NCBI GenBank assembly: GCA_024699005.1
Contig: JAILQN010000016.1
Coordinates: 1 to 46,897 of the forward strand
From: Clostridia bacterium
Lineage (GTDB): Bacteria > Bacillota_A > Clostridia > Oscillospirales > Acutalibacteraceae
DNA: 46,897 nt
Reading direction: 5' to 3'
The position numbers and the translations under genes were made by a program. A model generated the notes under the pieces. That model was not told where the DNA came from and did not search any database. It saw only the letters and a list, made by a program, of their open reading frames with translations. Positions 34,588-42,437 of the stretch are shown in pieces. Position 1 is the first letter of the stretch; each line of letters opens with the position of its first letter.

Positions 34588-35256
34588 ATGAAAAAAGCTC
34601 TGTCAATCATACTCATCGTTATACTTTTTCTTCTGCCATCCTGCGGCGGCAGAAACGATTATTATACCGTCGGCGGAGAGACTTTTGAGGTATGCCGTGG
34701 GTCTTCCGGTTCGATCATTCTGAATGACGCCGGGGAACTGAGCGTCTATGTGCTTACGGAAAACCGCCGCAGGATGAAGGACGAGACCGGAGAAGATATA
34801 ACTGCCTACATTCCCTTTGACGGCAGCATAATAAACGGCAGGAACGTGGAGACGCCGGACATGTCCTTCACCCTGCCCGAGGGCTTCTCTCTGTCGGGCT
34901 CCGACCCCGGCGTATACGTATCTCCCGATTCCGGAGGCGAGATATTCATCGAGCTTTTTGATTCGCGCACTGCCCAGAGCCTTATAAACGAAGCGCTTTC
35001 CGAGAGCGAAAGGCTGCTCGAAAGCTACGGAGCGGAGAACTTTTCATATAAGCAGTACACGATCCTGACCTCTGACGATCTGACTGCCACCGCGGTAATG
35101 CGCCGCTCCACATCCTCGGAATACTTCGTCACGTCTCACCTGTATTTTACAGACACTCCCAAGGGAGCGTACAGGATCACCTGCAACACGCGCTCCGACA
35201 GCCGCAAAAGCTTCGACTCCTTCATCAAATCGATCAGGTTTGCAGCAGACAGTTAA
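34588..35256 (+). CDS. predicted lipoprotein
   Basis: A 222-residue protein with a lipoprotein signal peptide: MKKALSIILIVILFLLPSCG, where LLPSC is the lipobox and the Cys would be lipidated. No known domain is recognised in the mature part; it is mixed alpha/beta with regions such as MSFTLPEGFSLSGSDPGVYV that could form a small secreted domain. It lies between the transglutaminase-like gene and uvrB on the same strand. Its last codons and stop lie in a heptanucleotide array. Confidence 0.8.
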   Translation: MKKALSIILIVILFLLPSCGGRNDYYTVGGETFEVCRGSSGSIILNDAGELSVYVLTENRRRMKDETGEDITAYIPFDGSIINGRNVETPDMSFTLPEGFSLSGSDPGVYVSPDSGGEIFIELFDSRTAQSLINEALSESERLLESYGAENFSYKQYTILTSDDLTATAVMRRSTSSEYFVTSHLYFTDTPKGAYRITCNTRSDSRKSFDSFIKSIRFAADS

Positions 35257-35272
35257 CAGATAACAGCAGACA
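35245..35272. repeat. heptanucleotide array just before uvrB
   Basis: Four units GCAGACA, GTTAACA, GATAACA, GCAGACA cover the end of the lipoprotein gene and the gap to uvrB. The uvrB ATG at 35279 follows almost directly and has no Shine-Dalgarno. Confidence 0.78.
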
Positions 35273-35278
35273 GCTTAT

Positions 35279-37234
35279 ATGGATAGATTCGTATTAAAAG
35301 CAGACTACAAGCCGACGGGAGATCAGCCTCAGGCGATCGACGCGCTTGTGAACGGCGTAAACAGCGGTTTTACCGAGCAGACTCTTCTGGGCGTAACGGG
35401 CTCGGGCAAGACCTTCACCATGGCAAACGTGATAGAACGGGTAAACCGCCCCACCCTGGTGCTTGCCCACAATAAGATACTCGCCGCGCAGCTCTGCTCG
35501 GAATTCAGAGAATACTTCCCCGACAACGCGGTGGAGTATTTTGTTTCTTATTATGATTATTATCAGCCCGAGGCGTACATCCCCTCCACCGATACGTATA
35601 TCGAAAAGGACTCTTCCATAAACGACGAGATCGACCGTCTCCGGCACAGCGCGACCTCCGCCCTTGCCGAGCGCAGGGACGTGATCATCGTAGCGTCGGT
35701 ATCCTGCATCTATTCCCTGGGCGACCCGATAGATTACAAGAGCATGGTCATCTCCCTGCGCCCGGGCATGCAGATATCGCGGAACGAGCTGCTTCTGCGG
35801 CTTGTGGATATACAGTACGAGCGCAACGACCTGGATTTCTCCCGGAACAAATTCCGCGTGCGCGGCGACACAGTCGACATTTTTCCTGTCTATACCAACG
35901 ACTACGCCGTCAGAGTGGAGTTTTTCGGCGACGAGATCGACCGCATAAGCGAATTCAACCCGGTGACGGGATGTGTCAACCGGATACTGGGGCACGTCGC
36001 CGTCTTCCCTGCTTCGCACTACGTCGTATCGAAGGAGAAAATGGAGCGCGCCATCGACGAGATAAAAGCCGAAATGGAGGCGCAGGTCGAATATTTCACT
36101 TCACAGGGCAAACTGATCGAGGCGCAGAGGATACGCGAACGCACCGATTACGATATGGAGATGCTGCAGGAGACCGGCTTCTGCAAGGGAATAGAGAACT
36201 ACTCCCGCGTCATGTCCGGCAGAGCGCCCGGCTCCGCGCCTTTTACGCTTATCGACTTCTTCCCGGACGATTTCCTGCTGTTCGTGGACGAATCTCACGT
36301 CACCCTTCCCCAGGTCAGAGCCATGCAGGCGGGCGACAAGGCAAGAAAGGAAGCGCTTATCAAATTCGGTTTCCGCCTGCCCTCTGCGTACGACAACCGT
36401 CCGCTCACCTTCGACGAGTTCTGGTCCAAGGTCGGGCAGAAGATATTTGTCAGCGCCACTCCGGGCGACTTCGAGCTCGGCAAAAGTCAGGCGGTCGTGG
36501 AGCAGCTTATCCGCCCCACGGGCCTTCTGGATCCGGAGATATCAGTAAGACCGGTGGACGGGCAGATTGAAGACCTTATATCCGAGATCAATATGCGTAC
36601 GGCGCGCGGGGAGCGCACGCTCGTCACCACTTTGACCGTCAAAATGGCGGAAAGCCTGACCGAATACCTCATCGACTACGGTATAAAAGCGAAATATCTG
36701 CACCACAGCATAGAGACCATAGAGCGCATGGAGATAATCCGCGAGCTGCGCCTGGGCGAATTCGACGTCCTTGTGGGCATAAACCTGCTGCGCGAGGGGC
36801 TTGATATACCCGAAGTATCGCTCATCGCGATCCTCGACGCGGACAAGGAGGGCTTCCTCCGATCCGAAAGATCGCTTATACAGACCGCCGGCAGAGCGGC
36901 GAGGAACGCAGGCGGCGAGGTGATCATGTACGCGGACACGGTCACCCCGTCCATGGAGGCTGCCATCCGAGAGACTGCCAGGCGCAGAAACGCGCAGGAG
37001 GCGTATAACCTCGAACACGGCATAAAGCCGGAAACCATAATCAAACCCGTGCGCGACGTCATCGAGATCAGCTCCAAAGCGACAGTCGAAAAGAAATTCA
37101 AAAAACAGCTCTCACGCTTCGAGCGCGAGAAGCTTATAGCGGAGCTAACAAAAGAGATGAAAGCCGCCGCAAAACTGCTGGAGTTCGAGCACGCGGCTTA
37201 TCTCAGAGACCAGATAGCAAAACTGAAACAGTAA
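35279..37234 (+). CDS. uvrB: excinuclease ABC subunit B
   Basis: UvrB is the damage-verifying helicase-like subunit of nucleotide excision repair. Motifs are [14 protein letters not shown] (Walker A), [20 protein letters not shown] (the beta-hairpin that probes DNA), [25 protein letters not shown], and the UVR motif in the last 40 residues ([15 protein letters not shown]). The length of 651 is typical. The upstream gap is filled by a heptanucleotide array and no ribosome site is visible. uvrA is not in this window. Confidence 0.97.
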   Translation: MDRFVLKADYKPTGDQPQAIDALVNGVNSGFTEQTLLGVTGSGKTFTMANVIERVNRPTLVLAHNKILAAQLCSEFREYFPDNAVEYFVSYYDYYQPEAYIPSTDTYIEKDSSINDEIDRLRHSATSALAERRDVIIVASVSCIYSLGDPIDYKSMVISLRPGMQISRNELLLRLVDIQYERNDLDFSRNKFRVRGDTVDIFPVYTNDYAVRVEFFGDEIDRISEFNPVTGCVNRILGHVAVFPASHYVVSKEKMERAIDEIKAEMEAQVEYFTSQGKLIEAQRIRERTDYDMEMLQETGFCKGIENYSRVMSGRAPGSAPFTLIDFFPDDFLLFVDESHVTLPQVRAMQAGDKARKEALIKFGFRLPSAYDNRPLTFDEFWSKVGQKIFVSATPGDFELGKSQAVVEQLIRPTGLLDPEISVRPVDGQIEDLISEINMRTARGERTLVTTLTVKMAESLTEYLIDYGIKAKYLHHSIETIERMEIIRELRLGEFDVLVGINLLREGLDIPEVSLIAILDADKEGFLRSERSLIQTAGRAARNAGGEVIMYADTVTPSMEAAIRETARRRNAQEAYNLEHGIKPETIIKPVRDVIEISSKATVEKKFKKQLSRFEREKLIAELTKEMKAAAKLLEFEHAAYLRDQIAKLKQ

Positions 37235-37304
37235 CCTAAAGCGGAGAGATCGCCATGAAAAAGCTGCTTATCATACCGGTGATGCTCTCATAACGGCGGG
37301 GGCG

Positions 37305-38111
37305 GTGATCATTTTGTTTTTGAGAACAGGCGGATCCGCAGACAGGAACGATGTTCTGATATCATGTTCCGTCTCGACCGGCGGCGGGATGCTCGGCGGA
37401 TACAGGACCGTATCCCTGGAAATCGAAGATTCCGGCGAAGCGACACTCACCGTCCGTGAAAAAGAAACACACGCTGACAGGGAGATCACTACCGTGTACA
37501 GCGCAAGTCCGGACGCAGCCGATCATATCCGGGAGATCATCAACAGGTGTGATCTGTACAACGCCGGCAAACAACCGTACAGCAAAATGCGGGCCATGGA
37601 CGCCGAGACAACCACGTTATCATTCAGGTTTAAAGAGGACAGTTTCAGTATTTCAGGCGAACAGGTACTGAGTAAAAAGATGTCGGAAGGCTTCCGGGAA
37701 GTCATTGATTATATGGACTCGCTTGCAGTCGGTGAAGGCGACAGAACCGTCGAGCCGCAGATCGCGACTCTGTATCTTGAGAACGGTTATACGTTGTATT
37801 TCACTGTCGCAGATGCCTTCGACGGCAAGCTTGACGAAATACTGAGCGAGGAAACAAAGGTATCCGCATTTGAGGACTGCGGGATCGTTGTAAACACGGC
37901 AGATGATCTTGATATCACAGCCGCGGAACCTTCAGAGCCCGCCGCCGGCTCGATAGTCTATGATCCGGAAAGCGGACAGATCATAATCCTCTACGCCGAT
38001 CACGATTTCGGACGGCAGGTATTTACGCTTGCCGTTATTGAAGGGGACGTATCCGACGCTTCCCCGTTGATATCCGGGATGGAAGGGACATATAGTATGT
38101 ATCTGAATTGA
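37305..38111 (+). CDS. anchored hypothetical protein with frameshifted N-terminus
   Basis: No family is recognised. The 268-residue ORF begins at a GTG inside what looks like a membrane anchor (IILFLRTGG). Directly upstream, an ATG at 37255 with GGAGAG before it starts MKKLLIIPVML in another frame and stops at 37291. Joining the two frames near 37285 gives a normal anchor, MKKLLIIPVMLLITAGAV plus IILFL, so one base seems to have been lost in the CTCTC run. The rest is a soluble beta-rich protein. Either the gene is a recent pseudogene, the base is a sequencing error, or the GTG is used. Confidence 0.65.
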   Translation: MIILFLRTGGSADRNDVLISCSVSTGGGMLGGYRTVSLEIEDSGEATLTVREKETHADREITTVYSASPDAADHIREIINRCDLYNAGKQPYSKMRAMDAETTTLSFRFKEDSFSISGEQVLSKKMSEGFREVIDYMDSLAVGEGDRTVEPQIATLYLENGYTLYFTVADAFDGKLDEILSEETKVSAFEDCGIVVNTADDLDITAAEPSEPAAGSIVYDPESGQIIILYADHDFGRQVFTLAVIEGDVSDASPLISGMEGTYSMYLN

Positions 38112-38138
38112 GCATCCGCAAAGAGACATATCGATCCA

Positions 38139-38169
38139 TATTTATTATTGACCGGATGAATAATAAATA
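38139..38169. promoter_or_regulatory. AT-rich palindrome upstream of the GH16 gene
   Basis: An 11-bp perfect inverted repeat, TATTTATTATT and AATAATAAATA, is separated by GACCGGATG. It lies 34 bp before the GH16 start and could be an operator or a hairpin. No convincing -10/-35 pair was found beside it. Confidence 0.5.
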
Positions 38170-38202
38170 AAATCAGATTAATAAACAGGAGGAATACACG
38201 TT

Positions 38203-39150
38203 ATGACAGGATTACTCGATCTGCTCGCGAAAAGGCAGACAGTCGCTTTTTCCGAGATACCCGCCATGTTCGGGCACATTGCAAAGGCTCTTTTCTCTTT
38301 TGATTTCAAAAAAACCGCAGCACTTTTCACCGTTCTTGCCCAGCTTTTCGGCGCGGCTTTCTTCGACACGCCCATCACCCCTTACAAGGACGTCATCGAT
38401 ATGGACAGATTCGAGCTTGTATGGTCGGATGAGTTCGATCACGGCTTCGATACGACCATATGGCAGGGACATTACGTCTACGGCGCGAACGACACACAGA
38501 AACGCGATACCGCTTACTGGAACCGCGATCAGGTCAGCTTCACCGAGGACGGCTGCCTCAGGCTGACTGTCGAATACAAAGAAGACGGCCCCGCCGGACC
38601 CGCTTACTACTCCTACGGCATGGAGACCAACCCCAACAAGAATTACGACGGCGACCACACGGGTTACGAGCAGCTTTACGGCTATTTTGAGATCAGCTGC
38701 ATCCTGCCCAAGGGCGCCGGGCTCAATCCGGCTTTCTGGCTGCTGACCGACGGCATGTGGGCTGACAACACCGACGGCGGCGTATCCGGCGCGGAGGTCG
38801 ACGTTTTCGAGACCAAAACGGATTACGACGCGAACAGTAAGGAATTCGGTTCGGTTTTCCACACGATCCACGTGGACGCCTACGGCGACGAGCACAGGAG
38901 CGAGAACCAGGGCAGCTTCTACGCCGACGATCCCTACAACAAATTCAACACCTACGGCGTGGAGTGGAACGAGGACGGATATACATTCTATATCAACGGC
39001 ATCGAGACTGCCCATACCGACTTCGGCGGAGTCTGCGAAGTGCCGCTCTACCTGATAATCTCGATAGGAGTTGACGAAAACGTCGAAAAAAGCGATTTTC
39101 TGCCCGCGTCCATGATAGTGGATTACGTAAGGTGTTATCAGTACAAGTGA
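38203..39150 (+). CDS. glycoside hydrolase family 16 (beta-glucanase-like)
   Basis: GH16 enzymes cut beta-1,3/1,4 glucans, agars or related polysaccharides. The catalytic motif E-x-D-x-x-E is intact as E198-V-D200-V-F-E203 in SGAEVDVFET. The jelly-roll domain runs from about residue 65 (FELVWSDEFD) to the end (MIVDYVRCYQYK). The first 60 residues are not a signal peptide and not part of the fold, so secretion is unexplained; the helical segment FSFDFKKTAALFTVLAQLFG could be a membrane association. AGGAGG precedes the ATG. No carbohydrate-binding or dockerin module is attached. Confidence 0.9.
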   Translation: MTGLLDLLAKRQTVAFSEIPAMFGHIAKALFSFDFKKTAALFTVLAQLFGAAFFDTPITPYKDVIDMDRFELVWSDEFDHGFDTTIWQGHYVYGANDTQKRDTAYWNRDQVSFTEDGCLRLTVEYKEDGPAGPAYYSYGMETNPNKNYDGDHTGYEQLYGYFEISCILPKGAGLNPAFWLLTDGMWADNTDGGVSGAEVDVFETKTDYDANSKEFGSVFHTIHVDAYGDEHRSENQGSFYADDPYNKFNTYGVEWNEDGYTFYINGIETAHTDFGGVCEVPLYLIISIGVDENVEKSDFLPASMIVDYVRCYQYK

Positions 39151-39154
39151 TGTA

Positions 39155-39175
39155 TTGAGCTTTGAGTTTTGAGAA
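39155..39175. repeat. short heptanucleotide array after GH16
   Basis: Three units TTGAGCT, TTGAGTT, TTGAGAA follow the GH16 stop directly and lead into the terminator-like hairpin. Confidence 0.65.
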
Positions 39176-39177
39176 AG

Positions 39178-39211
39178 TGAAAATCCTGCCGCTTATGCGA
39201 CAGGGTTTTCA
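39178..39211 (+). terminator. terminator-like hairpin after GH16
   Basis: A 15-bp stem with one mismatch and one wobble (TGAAAATCCTGCCGC against GCGACAGGGTTTTCA) around TTAT, followed by TTATTC. It closes the long plus-strand run that begins with pyrH. Confidence 0.7.
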
Positions 39212-39235
39212 TTATTCGGGGGAGAAAACGCGTAT

Positions 39236-39419
39236 AGGGGCGCACCTGTTTGTGCGGCAGCCAGCCCGCCGACGGACACGTCCAGGGAACGATGAAAAAT
39301 CACCTGCTGACGGTCGCGTCTGCGCAGGGGCGCACCTATGTGTGCGGCCCGCCTGCCCGTTAACAGAGGTATGTCCCGAAAACGATGGCAAATTACCCGC
39401 TGACGGTCGTGTCTGCGTA
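39236..39419. repeat. two tandem copies of a ~93-bp repeat
   Basis: The segment starting AGGGGCGCACCT at 39236 recurs at 39326, and the segment around GCTGACGGTCG recurs at 39301 and 39394, exactly 93 bp apart. The AGGGGCGCACC...TGTGCGG part can form a hairpin. Confidence 0.8.
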
Positions 39420-39462
39420 ATGCCTTGTTCACCTGAAACTGAACTTTTGACAATTTATGATT

Positions 39463-39654
39463 CGCCGCTGTAGCGCGCGTGTCCCACGCGCCTGATATAA
39501 TCAAAAACCTTTTGAGATGTTCAAGCCCTTCGTCGTCTCGGTTGAACAGATGATCGTTGGAAAGAACATTTCAACCGCACGACCCGCAATTTAACACAGG
39601 ATGAATGGTTGTTGTCTGTATAGAGGCGCGTTAAGAACGCGCGCTACGACGGCG
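39463..39654. mobile_element. 192-bp MITE-like element with inverted GC-rich ends
   Basis: The left end (39463-39499) contains GTAGCGCGCG and ACGCGCCT. The right end (39619-39654) is its reverse complement with a few differences (AGGCGCG and CGCGCGCTAC). Each end is itself a small hairpin. The 119-bp interior has no ORF. No target duplication was recognised. Confidence 0.55.
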
Positions 39655-39793
39655 TTTTGCAACAAAGCGGTTTCCGATCAAAGCATACGGATGCATGGAT
39701 TTAAATGAACAAGGCAGCAGGTCTAACGATACGGTTTTCCGTCTTACGCAAGATGTGACCGTTAACGGGCATATCCCGATAAAAATTGAAAAA

Positions 39794-39842
39794 TACCCGC
39801 TGACGGTCGTGTCTGCGTAGGGGCACACCTATGTGTGCGCCC
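39794..39842. repeat. third copy of the ~93-bp repeat (partial)
   Basis: TACCCGCTGACGGTCG and the following AGGGGCACACCTATGTGTGC match the copies at 39394 and 39326. This copy starts exactly 400 bp after the second one. Confidence 0.8.
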
Positions 39843-39844
39843 GA

Positions 39845-40027
39845 CATACGCGCGGGAGCAGGCAAACGGTTTTCACATATTTTAAACCGCGCGATCATGT
39901 TGAAAACCCTCGCAAAAACCGGTTGAGCAACCGGAACTGACCGCCATTCAGACGTGCATCACGACAACCGATAACATTCGCGCGGAGCAGGCATTCGAAA
40001 ACCAAAACATTGCCGCCGCGCGAATGG
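39845..40027. repeat. two ~53-bp CGCGCG-bounded palindromic elements
   Basis: The first runs from CATACGCGCGG (near 39845) to CCGCGCGATCATG (to about 39899). The second runs from CATTCGCGCGG (39975-39985) to CCGCGCGAATG (40016-40026), an 11-bp perfect inverted repeat. Both share GAGCAGGCA after the left end. Related CGCGCG ends occur near 43628, 44837 and 44899. Confidence 0.65.
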
Positions 40028-40028
40028 C

Positions 40029-40050
40029 GGGCGGGCACACAGGCCCGCCC
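40029..40050. repeat. GC-rich hairpin
   Basis: GGGCGGGC (40029-40036) pairs perfectly with GCCCGCCC (40043-40050) around ACACAG, followed by CTACAG. It is a compact intergenic palindrome next to the CGCGCG elements. Confidence 0.7.
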
Positions 40051-40130
40051 CTACAGAAATGCGATTTTCCGCCTTTAAATAACGTGAAACCCGTTACCCG
40101 ACTTTCCGTACTGTCTCCCCGTCTTCGTTG

Positions 40131-41426
40131 TCAGCTCTTTAAAAACTCCTTCTGAAGCTTCGCGGAGAACCGGAGGATCAGCCTCGCGTCGTCGGCAAGA
40201 ACCTGTCCGTCACCGTTTGCGTCCGCGGCGAGCATCTGCGCGGGGCTCAGTTTCTCAAGCTTTGCCGAAGCGCGCAGGGCAAGCCGCGCATCGTCCGCAA
40301 GAATCCTGCCGTCTCCGTTAACATCGCCAATAATATAAACGATCCCGAGTTTTGCAATCGGGCGGGTCTCTTCCTCACCGCATTCCGAGCATTTTCTTGT
40401 CTCGATTCCCTCTTCGTCGATCGTGGCTTCTTTTGTAACTTTCCATTCGCCGAAGCTGTGCCCTTTTGCTTTGACCCAAACGTCCGCGATCTCAGTTTTG
40501 CCTTCCGCGTCGGAGAACTTCTTTCCGCACACGAAACAGTAATAGTATTGAACGTTGCCGCTCCCGGTACAAGTCGCCGCCTTTGCCTCCGTTTCGATCA
40601 GTTTATGACCGGCAGCCGGAATCGTTTCGATCCTGGTCTGGTCGCAGATTGTGCAGGTGTATACCCTTTCTCCTGTTGCCGTACAGGTCGCGGCTGTAGT
40701 AATCTTTCCTACGTCCCAGGTGTGTTTTCCGGTCGCCGGAACCACGGTTCCGGTTGAAATCATAACGCCGCAGCCTTTGCAGTACCTGTCGCCTGTATAT
40801 CCGTCCGAGCTGCAGGTCGCCGCTTTCTTATTCCTGATTTCCTTCCCGCCGGCATGATTATCTGTATCTTTTACTAAAGTCTCAGTCTTTGTCTTTTTGC
40901 AGGCACTGCAGGTATACGTCTTTACTCCGGTTGCCTTACAGGTCGCGGCTTTAGTGATCTTTCCGTCGTCCCACGTATGTTTTCCGGTCGCCGGGACCAC
41001 GGTCCCGGTTGAGATTATCGCGCCGCAACCATTGCAGTACGTGTCGCCTGTATAACCATCCACACCGCAGGTCGCCTCTTTCGTATTTCTGATTTCTGTC
41101 CCACCGACATGATTATCTGTGTCTTTTGCTATAATCTCACTCTTTGTTATTTTACAGACACAGCAGGTATATGTCTTTTCTCCGGTTACTATACAGTTGG
41201 CGGCTTTGAGAACTTTTCCACTGTCCCAAGTATGGATACCCGTAGCAGGCAGGATAATATCTGCTTTTTTTATCTCTTCGGTTGCTTCTGCATCAGCAAA
41301 ATACTTTCCGCAATGCATACAATAGTAATATTCAATATTCCCGTCAGCAACGCAGGTAGGGGCTTTCGCTGCAACGTGTGTTAAAGAATGCCCGGTTATT
41401 GCAGTTCCCAACGGACCATTTATCAC
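40131..41426 (-). CDS. Cys-rich repeat protein with C-terminal dockerin (3' half of a split surface protein)
   Basis: The ORF encodes several roughly 85-residue repeats. Each has CxxC pairs and a PATGKHTWDDGKITKAATC theme. The last 65 residues form a type I dockerin: two calcium-binding repeats, GDVNGDGRILADDARLALR and DANGDGQVLADDARLILR. Dockerins plug into cohesin scaffolds, so the protein would be displayed on the surface or in a cellulosome-like complex. It has no signal peptide and starts at a GTG without a ribosome site. The frame continues upstream without break to the TAA that ends the preceding ORF, so it is most likely the C-terminal half of that protein. Confidence 0.8.
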   Translation of the reverse strand: MINGPLGTAITGHSLTHVAAKAPTCVADGNIEYYYCMHCGKYFADAEATEEIKKADIILPATGIHTWDSGKVLKAANCIVTGEKTYTCCVCKITKSEIIAKDTDNHVGGTEIRNTKEATCGVDGYTGDTYCNGCGAIISTGTVVPATGKHTWDDGKITKAATCKATGVKTYTCSACKKTKTETLVKDTDNHAGGKEIRNKKAATCSSDGYTGDRYCKGCGVMISTGTVVPATGKHTWDVGKITTAATCTATGERVYTCTICDQTRIETIPAAGHKLIETEAKAATCTGSGNVQYYYCFVCGKKFSDAEGKTEIADVWVKAKGHSFGEWKVTKEATIDEEGIETRKCSECGEEETRPIAKLGIVYIIGDVNGDGRILADDARLALRASAKLEKLSPAQMLAADANGDGQVLADDARLILRFSAKLQKEFLKS

Positions 41427-41474
41427 AAGACCCGAACTATCCGTTATTTTAATTAGTGTTTGAGAGATTGCAGA

Positions 41475-42413
41475 TTAAAGATCGATTTTCAAAGCTGGGC
41501 GAATACCACCATCCACACTGTTTGTATTGTCGTAGCTGGAGTTGACGTAGCCTTCGACGCTGACGAAACGTACACCACTGCCGCTAACGGGATTTCGCAG
41601 ACGCCACCACGACGCTCCACTTGAAAGGTTTCCCGTCGAAGAGGACACCGACAACCCCTGACACCTCGCATAATCCGTCCCATAGGCTATACGATTTACG
41701 CACACAACATACTTATCGTTAATGAAGCCGTACGATGTATTCATCACATCCGCATACGACAAAGGGAATACTTTATCAACAGTCGTATCCGCATTATATT
41801 GCGATTTATAAGAAGAAAGTGTGATCAGCGGAGTATTGTTGATATAACCCTTCTCTGCGTCAAACGCGGTGTTATAGAAATCTTCGTTCATCCATGTACG
41901 GAGACTTGAATATGCCCAGTTTGAGGCGTAATGTTCATGATTCGCGTCGCTGTATCCATTGTACAATACATTTTGGAATGGCTGACTGTCGATCAAATTC
42001 TCTGTTATCAGCAGCCCTTCGTTTACATCCAACACCCGCCAGACTATCGGATCAAACCTAAACCAGTATACTTTGTCGGGCTCATAGCCGTTGTCGCGCT
42101 GATATATTCTTCTGAAATGTGCAAATGTAACCGCCCTGTAACGCTCGCCGGACAGAGTGACGTCGGCATGCTTCATATAGTCTTCTTGTTTGCCGTCGCA
42201 GTAATAATCATAATAAGTCCACGTCAGGGGCTGCGAATTGAGTTCGGCAAGCAACTCGGGATCGATAACGCTTGTCTGCGGATAGGAACCGAACGTGACA
42301 AGCGTTCCGGTTTCAATATCCGTTATATCAGTTGCTGACGCCGTAATACCCGGAACGGATATTATACCTGCGAGCAGTATGACTGTAAGTATAATTGAAA
42401 CAACGCGTTTCAT
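41475..42413 (-). CDS. secreted DUF6273-type protein (5' half of a split surface protein)
   Basis: A 312-residue ORF with a clear signal peptide (MKRVVSIILTVILLAGIISV, cleaved near ITASA). A DUF6273-like domain follows, seen in GTLVTFGSYPQT, WFRFDPIVWRVLDV, WMNEDFYNTAF and the terminal SVDGGIRPALKIDL. These domains are common on surface proteins of gut Clostridia; their function is unknown. The TAA at 41475-41477 comes right after KIDL, and the same frame goes on with SAISQTLIKITDSSGLV into the Cys-rich/dockerin ORF. A ribosome site AAGGGGAT precedes the ATG. It lies 24 bases after the LOR/SDH-type gene. Confidence 0.82.
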   Translation of the reverse strand: MKRVVSIILTVILLAGIISVPGITASATDITDIETGTLVTFGSYPQTSVIDPELLAELNSQPLTWTYYDYYCDGKQEDYMKHADVTLSGERYRAVTFAHFRRIYQRDNGYEPDKVYWFRFDPIVWRVLDVNEGLLITENLIDSQPFQNVLYNGYSDANHEHYASNWAYSSLRTWMNEDFYNTAFDAEKGYINNTPLITLSSYKSQYNADTTVDKVFPLSYADVMNTSYGFINDKYVVCVNRIAYGTDYARCQGLSVSSSTGNLSSGASWWRLRNPVSGSGVRFVSVEGYVNSSYDNTNSVDGGIRPALKIDL

Positions 42414-42437
42414 GGTATATCTATCCCCTTTTCAGCT

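Larger units (their letters stand above)
39151..40130. other. gene-free repeat island
   Basis: No credible gene is seen in these 980 bases. Short ORFs here have no ribosome sites and simply translate the repeats. The region holds a heptanucleotide run, a terminator hairpin, copies of a roughly 93-bp repeat, a 190-bp element with inverted GC-rich ends, two 53-bp CGCGCG-bounded palindromic elements and a strong GC hairpin, each listed separately. Confidence 0.75.

Noticed and set aside
39162..39473. Small protein of 103 residues in the repeat island
   Set aside because: It is a translation of the 93-bp repeat and a terminator hairpin, with no ribosome site.
41475..41477. Selenocysteine or pyrrolysine recoding at the split dockerin gene
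   Set aside because: The stop is TAA, which is used for neither amino acid, and no recoding structure was seen.
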